Source of the DNA: Skeletonema tropicum
Taxonomy: Eukaryota > Bacillariophyta > Thalassiosirophyceae > Thalassiosirales > Thalassiosiraceae
DNA length: 29,081 nt
NCBI GenBank assembly: GCA_037178625.1
Contig: JAWZXG010000077.1
Location: 1 to 29,081, forward strand
Direction: 5' to 3'
Below, piece by piece: positions 20,622-29,081 of the stretch. How positions within the stretch are numbered: position 1 is the stretch's first letter; each line of letters starts with the position of its first letter. The notes under the pieces are model-generated. The model had not been told where the DNA came from and did no database searches. It saw only the letters and a program-made list of their open reading frames with translations. The translations under genes and the position numbers were made by a program.

Positions 20622-22315
20622 CCAGACCCAGACTCGAGAGGGCTTTCTCTTGCCGCTTACTTTTTTACTAGGGCGGTCACTGCCACGCCCACTACCACTT
20701 CCAATTTTGAACTTGAATCCAATTTCATCAAGTCTGCGAAACCTCGTCAAAAAATGCTCAGCATGGTCTCGACTCAGTTTTCCTGAGTGGAAGTCCTTGT
20801 ATTTCTTGCGTTGCGATGTCACCCATCGTCCTAATGACTTATAAACTCCGTCTGACTTGACAGGTACATCACAATTCCCATGGATTGATTTGTATCGGAG
20901 TAACTCGGCAAAGCGATTGTCCCATTCTTGGGTGTTGCGACAAGAGATGAATACACCTGATACAAAGCTATTTGTGCCCTTCTTGCTGGGAGAAGCTTGA
21001 AGACCAATGTTTGTTAAAAGTTCCATTTTCTCGTCAACATTCATTCCAGAACTGGGAACAGCTGCGTTTGCTTCACCCTGCGCCTGTGCATCTAGGCATT
21101 GACGCATGAAGGAACGTTGGCGTGAGACCCATCGCCCAAGAGATGGGTTTGGGGGGAATCTCTGGGGCACGTTGCAGTGACCATTCACTCTTGTGTATGC
21201 TGTAGTGGATCAATGTGAAGCAATAACCTCTATGCTGTGAGCAAAAAATGAAGCACAACAAACACAATAGGCAGACAACCAACCAAACACTCACCACGCA
21301 GTTCGTCAAACTTGTTCCTCCAGGCGCACACACTTTTGTTCGTCTCCCTTTTCTCGCTTGATTGATGTGGCATCATCAATTTGCTTTCGCTGCTTGAGCT
21401 AGAGTCTAAGATATAAGCTGCTGTCGAAGATAAAGGGTCACCCTTTAGATCCAAGGATGCAGCGTCAGCCACATCCAGCATATCAATGGCCATTATTTCA
21501 CCATCTTCTTGTTTCAATCTCTCAGGTGTAACAAGATTTGTGCTTGATTCTTTCACTGCCAGTGTTACAGGTTCCGGCGTAAAGCATCCTAATGGGTCCA
21601 AAATCGAAGAAAAGCCCATCTGATCTCCTTCAAGATCAAGAAAGGAGCAAGTCGCTTTCTTAGGTTTTGTTGGCTCGTCAGATGGCTCGTCGAAGATAAA
21701 TGCTGACGGACTAAGAGTGGCAGGATCAAGGATGTCTTCTTCAAAAACAGGATTATTTAGGAAATGCCTGCGGTTGATAACAGTCGAGCTGTCTTCAACT
21801 TCTAGGGATACAGAAGGAAGCAGAGAGGGCTGTTTCGCCTCTTCCTCATTGGTAAAGATGTCAGAAGAGCATCCAGATACAAGAGAGGCAAAGCTTGCGG
21901 ACTTCGAGATCGAGAATGTCCCTGTCACATCTGGATCTTGATCAACATCGTTAGTGAGCCATCCAAAAATACCGCCAGAACCAGAAAGATCGTCTTGCTT
22001 GGTATTCGATTCAAAGTCGGCATCGCTTTTCATTGGTGGGCTAAGCTCAAATTGTGGAGTAGGAGTAGCCACGCCAGCAGCAGCAGCAGCAGCTTCAAAT
22101 CTTTTCAACTTGGGCTTGAGGGCAGGAGCAGGAGCAGGAGGCCCTTGCTTGTCGACATCGATGCATCCAGAGCCAGAGCGTTCCCTCTTATGAAGGACGG
22201 AGACGATGGGGCGTTGCCTTGAACTTGAAGTATACAATCTACGCAACTGCATATATTTGGCGTTTATGCCAACATGTTCAAGTGTTGACGGCTCTTGCTC
22301 TTGCTGATTCATCAT
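20613..22315 (-). CDS. Two-domain HA protein (mirror copy), intact, 535 aa
   Basis: The better copy of the HA gene. Exons are complement 21295-22315 (1021 nt) and 20613-21199 (587 nt); together 1608 nt in one frame, 535 aa. The intron at 21200-21294 has GT-AG ends. Six Gs at 21151-21156 keep HA1 in frame (RFPPNPSLGRWVS), which fits the HA consensus and argues that this arm is right. The C-terminus is basic (GKRKPS) and ends soon after; another frame stays open beyond the stop, so a longer C-terminus hidden by an error shared by both arms is possible. Confidence 0.88.
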
Positions 22316-22673
22316 AGTATCTTTGTTAGTGCTCGAGAAGGTTGACAAAGAAGATAGCTGGAGGCTGGGAGATTGTTTCTGCAGTGTCAAGCAAGATCTG
22401 TGACATAGAGCATAGAGATGCAAAATGCAATTACAATAACTGAAGCAGACGTATTAATGTTTCAGTCTGGAAGAAGGAATAATTGTAAATCCAAATCCAA
22501 GGATGACATGCATTCAGTTTCAGTTTCAGTGAAACCAATAACGTGTGTTGAATTGTCTTGATAGTCGACAAAAATTATGTTTGAAGATTTGCTCAGCAGC
22601 CTGCTGACAGCAGGCCAAAGATATTTTCTTCGCAAAAGATATGTTTACACAGAGTATTTTCTGACATACCGTC

Positions 22674-23528
22674 GGTGTGAAGTTTGAGATGTGTGAGGCA
22701 CATACAACAAAAATGGACAGGCGAGGATACGGGATGTGTTTTTGGTACATACTGTGTTCCCGGTGAGAATGGAGAGACTATTAGGCCTGTGATACCTGTG
22801 ATATGAAATCAAAAATTTATCCGTACCTTTGTATGTGCGTTCGTTATCACTTAGCGTAGATAATGTCGCCTCTTGAGGGCCCACCAGACGTACTTTTAAA
22901 ATTTCTGTTACATAGCTAATAAAAGGACACTACTTACTAACCTATACCTATCAATGGTACTTTACTATGTTCACCGTTGAGAATTGAAACTATCAGGCCT
23001 GTGATATGTTCAGATACACAACTCAAAAATTTATCCGTATCGAAAGACCTTTGTCCCGCCTGCAACTGCAAGAAGGAACTTATATACCTGCGAGGTCAAC
23101 GCTCCATCCACTCTTGAGACAGGGAAATGAACAACACGCGTCCGCCTCCTACATGAAAAACAAGTGTGAACAGACACAAGTGTGAACCGACACAAGTGTG
23201 AACCGACACAAGTTGAACTGGTTCAGCACACGTTTGAGATGTGTGAGGCACATACAGCAAAAATGGATAATGGGGAGGATGCGGGATGTGTTTTTGGTAC
23301 AAACTGTGTTACCTGGTGAGAATCTGTGAGAACGGAATACGAATAGAGACTATTTAGAGGCCTGTGAAACCGGGTGTGAAGTTTGAGACGTGTGGTGGCA
23401 CATACAACAAAAATGGATAGGCGAGGATACGGGATGTGTTTTTGGTAGGAGTATATTATCTTCAAACTGTGTTACCCGGTGAGAATAGAGAGACTATTAG
23501 GCCTGTGATACCTGTGATATGAAATCAA
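22674..23528. repeat. Three imperfect direct repeats (mirror copy)
   Basis: Mirror of 5551-6402; copies at about 23373-23528, 23229-23370 and 22674-22812. Small indels distinguish it from the left arm. Confidence 0.85.
23166..23213. repeat. 16-bp tandem repeat (mirror copy)
   Basis: Mirror of 5864-5911, identical unit number and variant order. Confidence 0.9.
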
Positions 23529-23730
23529 ATATTTTATCTTGTTGTGACGGACGGACGATAATGGAGGGCGCAGATCTCGATCGTTCCTCTCATTCGATCT
23601 TTTGGGATCGGCAATGCAACCTCCCATGTCGATTGGCACGCCTAGACGTTTGGGTTTAGCTGTTAGTTTGTAGAAAATAATCGAATAATCGATGCTCTAC
23701 GTAAGTCCAGTACTGAAAGTACTTGATAGC

Positions 23731-26080
23731 TATCGTTCGGGCGCGGCCGGCGCAAACCATACTTTAGTAGGGTCGACCATACTTTAAGTAGGGTCTCGCT
23801 CGTAGCTACGCTACATAGGAATAGTACCAAAATCAGATAAAATCCTAAAATATATCAACATTTACACAAAACATACTATCGATGAATATAAACTCATATA
23901 CAAACACCCTCTCACTTCTTTAACCCCGCCAACATCCTCTGTATTTTGTTCTTATTTCTAGTAATATCATTGGCAGTTGGAGCACGCCACCATCGCTTCA
24001 AGCCTGTGTATTGATGATCACAATTGGCCAAGCCAAAACATGAATCGTTGTGATATCTCACAGCACATTCTGCTCCATTCCAACTCTTGTTCGAGGCTGT
24101 ACACAACCACGCGTTGCATATTGTGCACTTCCATAATGTTGATGTGCCACACATCGCACAAGGTGATTTCCATGACTTCTTCTCAATTGAAGACAAGTGC
24201 CTCTGGAGATTGTCCAACTGACCACAGAGGCAAGGAGGCACCAAGCCGACCTCAGGTGTCTTTGCCTTCACAAATGCTTCAAGCAGCGGCTCGCCTTCCT
24301 TTATGGTTGCCAATGTAGTTCGGTTTGATGATTGCATACTTGCTCTTTCGTCTTGCGTCAGCTTAGTAAAAGTCCGGAAGCGACTATCTCCAGGGTACTT
24401 CTTAAGCACTGGATTATATGCCAGCATTTGCTTCGAAAGTGACTGGCGAAACTTGCTGAATTTCATCCTCTCCTTCGTTGGGACGGCCCATTCTGGGTCA
24501 AGTCCACCATCGCAGCACTCATTGTACATGTCGTATGCAGCAATAACTGCAATCGACAAGCAATGGTTCACAGGTGAATGCCAATACTTCCAACATATGT
24601 ATCGTATCTTCGCAATCTTAATCATGTGATCGACGTTGTCAACTCCAAAGTAGGTTCCAAGATAAATTTGACGTCCTTCATTTTGTTCGATGCCCCATAA
24701 ACGTTTTGTTGCACCGATACCGCGGCCCTTGACAGTTACATACAAGCTGACGGATGGAAGATTATTAACCCCGAAGATATTTGTTGGACCAGTTGACTGA
24801 AACGAGACCCCCAAGCTTTTTGAGTGTGTCGACACAAAGACTACCCTTCCTATCGTCCGGCTTCAAATCTTCCTTTGTTGCTCCTCCTCGTCCATATGCC
24901 TCTTTTTCAAAGTTGCCTGGTGACCAAGTCCCGTAATGAAATTCCCATCCGTCGATCTCTCTCTTCCCAGTAGTTGGATCCGCAGGCAGAACTTTTGCTC
25001 CAGCGGGAGTGGTGTGACCGATGTACTTTCCTTGCTTATCATACTTTGCCATAAAAAAGTAGTCGCACCATCCCGCAGGGTTGTCAACGTCATGGAATGA
25101 TTCAGGAGCACCCGAATCCGGCTTTGGTTTGTAGCCAGTATGACTTTCAGGAGGTTTGGGTGGAGTCCAATTCTCTGGCGCACCTGGAATGGTTGGTTCA
25201 TCAGGTACGTCGGCAATATCATCTTGCTCAATTGTAATATTGTCCTCTAGTCGTTGCTGCTGTTGTGTTGAATTTAAAAATGCAACCGAATTGTTGTGTT
25301 CGTTGATTTCACCGCCTTCCTCATCGCTGTCGCCACCATCTCCTTTCTCTAAGAAGTCGGCCACAAATTGTTCTTCGATTTGTTGATCACGATCGGGTTC
25401 GTCTCGGGCACGATTATCGTCGGTGGTCAAGTCAGCGTCTGCAGTCGTTGCTGTCAGTGGCGAGTTTGCATCACTACCACTAAAAGGAGAAGCTCCAACA
25501 ATACGTAGAGGACTTGTCACTATGTTGAGCACACTTGTAGCTATTTGCCTCACACGAGACGGAGTTGCTGGTGGTGCGGCAGGAGCAGCGCTGGCAGAGG
25601 CAGCTGCTGCTGTGGCAGAGGCGGCATTAGGACGTGATGCCCCACTGGCCGCTGCCCTGGCAGGACGTTGGCTACCAGTGTTTGCTGCCTGCATGGTCGA
25701 AAGTAGGTTTGGAGGTTGCGTACGAGGTGGGTTTTGTAGGAGAGGAGTGAGCGCCATTGTGTGAGAGTGTTTTTGATGATGGGGCTTCTGTAGGAATACG
25801 TACTAATTCCTACGTACACATAACTTGCTCGTCATTGCAAAATCATACTTAAAGTATGAATTGATACCTTTTTTTGTAGTGCATTTAATTCTTATATAAT
25901 TAGTGGAAAATAAGGTGCTGAATGTCTATTCTAACGTAAAATTCATCGTAGAATCCGATTCTGCACTCGTTTTCGTCTTGAAATGGCTTTTTCGCAAAGT
26001 TTTATAAACGTGTGAAAATAAAAATCATACTTTAAGTATGGATTTTGGCGTTTTTTTGCTCCGGCCCCGCCAGAACGATA
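23731..26080 (-). mobile_element. piggyBac-like transposon (mirror copy)
   Basis: Mirror of 3002-5349, with TIRs at 26061-26080 and 23731-23750. It is two bases longer than the left copy because of single-base indels at about 25731 and 24770. The same element sits at the same site in both arms, so this is not a second insertion. Confidence 0.6.
23912..25757 (-). CDS. piggyBac-like transposase (mirror copy), frameshifted mid-gene
   Basis: Same gene as 3325-5168. Here the N-terminus is intact from ATG 25757 (MALTPLLQNPPRTQPP), but an extra base in the C-run at 24769-24772 breaks the frame after residue 330, just before the conserved NNLPSVSLY segment. The remainder continues in another frame to the stop at 23912. 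Because the other arm is intact at this point and broken elsewhere, I read both breaks as sequence error, not decay. Domain content is as in the left copy: low-complexity N-terminus, GVDNVDH block, CAMC/CTIC zinc-binding C-terminus. Confidence 0.72.
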
Positions 26081-26953
26081 AAACAGGTGGTCTGGACCCG
26101 CCACGATGAGTTCCGCCACGATTTCCGCCACGATTCTTAAAAAGATATTCCTTACTTATGATAGAGACTTTCCCATTCCGCCACACCCGCCATTGCATTG
26201 ACTCTTTTGCAAAATATTCCCGCCAAAAATCCGTGCGAGAGTTGATTTGAGCAGATTGAGGCCGGTCAAAATCACAAAATAACGACCATGATGGCCACAT
26301 CTCCCCCTATGCCCCCTCCGCCACCGATGGTCTCATTAGCCCATACTGCCACCGGTAGCCTCATCTAGTCCGTTTCTACCGACGGCGATTGCGGAATAAA
26401 TTCTCTCGTGCGTCTATCGTATCAGGTAGCACCTTGACATATCTTGTGTCCGTTTGTGAAAATAACGCTCTCCACGGCTGCACGACAACATCTTTATTGA
26501 CTCTGTGCTCCTCTACAATGATACATACCAACAATATTGACGATGCAATAATATTATGCGAGGGGACGGCGTCATATTCGGTCGGGGGCGGTAACGCTCT
26601 CACCAATTATTACTTATAAACGGCGTGATTCTTTAAAATCGGCACAATTCACGTAGTGATGGGGAGGGGGATTATATGACAGCAGGGCAGAGGACAGTCG
26701 AAAGTTGCTTGATGGTCTCGGTTGCTATTTTTTCATTGATATGTTTGGTAGTAAATCTGGCTCAGATTAGTCGTTTGAATGCGTCAGCTTCGTCACTGCA
26801 CATGACTTCGTAGCATTCCGACACAATTGAAATCATCACTGTGGGATGAGCGTGAGAGGCAACACATCGGAGCAACCACTGCTAGCAGCCACCAAATGTA
26901 AGGCTGATGCAACAACTCCTGAAGCGCTCAATTCGCAATGCTGGTCGGGGACG

Positions 26954-26998
26954 CTCTTTCATCGCACGACTACTGATCGTTGTCGTGCGAAGAAAGAG
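26954..26998. other. Hairpin, 17-bp stem (mirror copy)
   Basis: Mirror of 2084-2128, with the same stem, mismatch and loop. Confidence 0.7.
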
Positions 26999-27411
26999 AA
27001 AGAGTCAGTGTGAGGTAAGGGGGAGATAGCAACCAGAAGTATTGAGAGAGCAAAGGAGGGTATTTTCGATGATTAACAAACTTGCAAGCACTATGCGATG
27101 AAGCGCAACGGCGGCAATTCAACAGGCGGGGAAATTGATGCTATTCACTTCATGGCGAGACATGAAGACAACAGTCAAGGTTGATTTTTCAGCTAAAGGG
27201 GTATTGGGAATCACGGTATGATGCATCATAGATAAGTTGCCCTTCCTGAGCTGGAATCATAGATAACTCTGCCTCCTATTGATAAAAATGATACAAGTTC
27301 GACATTTCTTGGTTGTCAAATGTATTTCAATCGTTCAGCTGAGGAAGCAAGCTAGGTACTTGTACCTTGACGCCTCTTCAGTAAGCCAAAATATTTGCTA
27401 AACCTTAAATC

Positions 27412-27573
27412 ATGTCTGTGGCTCTATATTTCATCGGAAAAGATGGTCATGTGACGCAGATGGAAGGGAATCCGTCTCCAGATGTATGGATAACTTCTGC
27501 TGCTATGACTTGTCTCACAAACCATATGAACAAGAAGAAGTATGTTTACGATAGGACTATACTCTCAACGTAG
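27412..27573 (+). CDS. Candidate small protein, 53 aa (mirror copy)
   Basis: Identical mirror of the minus-strand ORF at 1509-1670, ATG at 27412 and TAG at 27571-27573. Nothing further can be said about its role. Confidence 0.3.
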   Translation: MSVALYFIGKDGHVTQMEGNPSPDVWITSAAMTCLTNHMNKKKYVYDRTILST

Positions 27574-27882
27574 TCTAGGTACTTTAACTCATCTATGTCA
27601 CTTCTTCTTTCGTCATCTCTGGCAAGGCATAACCATAATGTGAAGTATTTAGCCATCAGAGTTAGTAATTCAGTAGAATACAGTAGACTTGATTGAAAAG
27701 CTCAGTAACTTACAATGCGAACAATATACGAGCTACGATTCTGAGCGATCTGACTGTTTGATGTTGAGACAAATTGATTACAATCACAGAACTTTGGATA
27801 ATAATGGTAGATAAAACTCACATTTTAAGTTCATCTGGTAGTGGCCTTGCACCCACTTCATTCCGGCAATGATACATAACAT
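27546..27882 (-). CDS. Candidate small three-exon gene (mirror copy)
   Basis: Mirror of 1200-1536 with the same donors, acceptors and frame and no indel between arms. The exons are the complements of 27822-27882, 27714-27753 and 27546-27618. Function unknown. Confidence 0.35.
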
Positions 27883-28080
27883 CAACTGTCCGACAAAACA
27901 AGCGCTCGAGTAAGAATGAAAAAAAAAACATTGGTGCTTCGAACAAATTCATTTGACTTCCCATCCTCCTTTCGGAGCATGGGTGCCAGACATCACATTG
28001 TGAGGCAGTTTCTATTCATATCTTCTCTCACACACCTCAATGACTTCCTTCCTCCTCATCCACCAGACATTCGCATCAAA

Positions 28081-28346
28081 GTTGGGCCAATTTCTATACA
28101 GCCAGCTTCCTCGGCTGTTGGGCCAATTTCTATACAGCCAGCTTCCTCGGCTGTTGGGCCAATTTATATACAGCCGGCTTCCTCGGCTGTTGGGCCAATT
28201 TATATACAGCCGGCTTCCTCGGCTGTTGGGCCAATTGATATACAGCCAGCATTCCTCAGCTGTGATAGGCCAATTTGATTATACCGCCGGCTTTCCCTCG
28301 GCGGTGGGCCAATTTGCAATTCCGCCAGCTTTGCCTCGGCTGAATT
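28081..28346. repeat. 36/39-bp hairpin minisatellite (mirror copy)
   Basis: Mirror of 736-1001 with identical unit number, spacing and stem variants. No copy-number difference between arms is visible, which is unexpected for two independently evolving minisatellites and supports a very recent or technical origin of the palindrome. Confidence 0.9.
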
Positions 28347-28573
28347 AATCGATATCATCCATTCATCCAAACCGAAGAGGATCATAAATCACTGTAGGAA
28401 GAGTCTGTCGCGTTGGTTTTATTTGATGTGGACGCCAAAACTAGATCACCCACTCCTAGAGTCGCTTTCCTCTCAATAATGGCTCTGCCATCAATGATTC
28501 TTCTCCAAGAAGGTGAAGTTAATCTGTGTGTATGATTGTTTCGGCAGAGACAAACAGCAAGAATTCATGAGTA

Positions 28574-29017
28574 ATGACTTTGGAATCTGATGAAACAAGC
28601 ACAGAAAATTATTCACCTGGATGTTCTTGGCCCAGCCATGCTGAGGGGGATTCAAATCTACAGTCTCTCGATGCAGGCGGAAATGATGACATTGAAGGCA
28701 CACCAGTAGTAATTCTTGAGAATGTGATGAGCATGAGGAGCAGCCGAGATGATACGAAGTTAGAGGAAGCCACTCATTACAGAAAGAAGAGCAGTCAAAC
28801 AGGATTAAGCCATGGAATAGCTTGCCCCCAAGACTGCCACCCTTTCCTCCTGAATACTGTCCACTATCCATCACCGAGCAGCCGAGATGATACGAAGTTA
28901 GAGAACGCCACTCATCACTCATTACAGAAAGACAAGCAGTCAAACAGGATTAAGCCATGGAATAGCTTGCCCCCAAGACTGCCACCCTTTCCTCCCATCA
29001 CCGAGCAGCCGAGTTGA
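28574..29017 (+). CDS. Doubtful ORF, 147 aa (mirror copy)
   Basis: Same reading frame as the minus-strand ORF at 65-508, identical in length and translation, so no arm-specific indel affects it. Function unknown; coding status is doubtful because half of it is repeat sequence. Confidence 0.25.
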   Translation: MTLESDETSTENYSPGCSWPSHAEGDSNLQSLDAGGNDDIEGTPVVILENVMSMRSSRDDTKLEEATHYRKKSSQTGLSHGIACPQDCHPFLLNTVHYPSPSSRDDTKLENATHHSLQKDKQSNRIKPWNSLPPRLPPFPPITEQPS

Positions 29018-29080
29018 TACGAAGTTAGAGGAAGCCACTCATTACAGGAAGAAAAGCAGTCAAACAGGATTAAGCCATGG
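28738..29080. repeat. Tandem repeat, 120-145 bp unit, right end
   Basis: Mirror copy of the array at 2-344, with the same units and spacing on the opposite strand. It also runs off the window end. Confidence 0.85.
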
Positions 29081-29081
29081 A

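Larger units (their letters stand above)
14549..29081. repeat. Right arm of a 29-kb inverted repeat
   Basis: Reverse complement of 1-14547. This arm carries the cleaner version of the inner genes: all five SNF2 exons keep phase apart from one missing base in exon 2, and both HA-gene exons are in frame. It carries the worse version of the transposase, which has one extra base at 24769-24772. The last base (29081) does not match base 1, but everything inside it does. Confidence 0.97.

Noticed and set aside
1..29081. Two independent copies of each gene (recent gene duplication)
   Set aside because: Arms differ by homopolymer-type indels without substitutions and share identical minisatellite copy number; one locus read on both strands explains this better.
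1..29081. Organellar inverted repeat (plastid type)
   Set aside because: No rRNA or tRNA genes; the genes are nuclear and contain spliceosomal introns.

Overview
The window is one near-perfect inverted repeat. Bases 1-14547 and 14549-29081 are reverse complements of each other around a single unpaired base at 14548, so every feature occurs twice, once per arm and on opposite strands. There are two copies of one ~14.5 kb locus, not 29 kb of distinct sequence. In the stretches I compared, the arms differ only by one- or two-base insertions and deletions, mostly in homopolymers; I saw no clear substitution except the very first base. That looks like uncorrected long-read consensus error on a fold-back (a technical chimera, or a real, very recent hairpin or inverted duplication), not two diverged gene copies. 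No telomere repeats, rRNA, tRNA, organellar or prokaryotic genes were seen.

The locus is nuclear eukaryotic DNA: GT-AG introns of about 70-180 bp, a SNF2 chromatin remodeller with a PHD finger, a Helicase-Associated (HA) domain protein, and a piggyBac-like transposase. HA-domain proteins outside helicases, compact introns and this gene mix fit a diatom or another stramenopile. That is an inference, not proof.

Layout of the left arm, outside to centre (mirrored in the right arm): a tandem repeat of 120-145 bp at the window end with a doubtful ORF; a 36/39-bp hairpin-forming minisatellite (736-1001); two candidate small convergent genes (1200-1670); a 17-bp-stem hairpin (2084-2128); a cluster of TGGCGG motifs (2757-3016); a piggyBac-like element with candidate terminal inverted repeats (3002-5349); an intergenic stretch of imperfect direct repeats (5551-6402); a two-exon HA-domain gene (6760-8461); about 2.1 kb without a convincing gene; and a five-exon SNF2-PHD gene (10613-14258) ending 290 bp from the centre.

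The right arm preserves the SNF2 and HA reading frames best, with one base missing in SNF2 exon 2. The left arm preserves most of the transposase. Read together, the arms give complete models: SNF2-PHD 1064 aa, HA protein 535 aa, transposase 614 aa. The SNF2 and HA proteins are plausible chromatin/transcription factors, but nothing shows that they work together; the transposon is an unrelated insertion.
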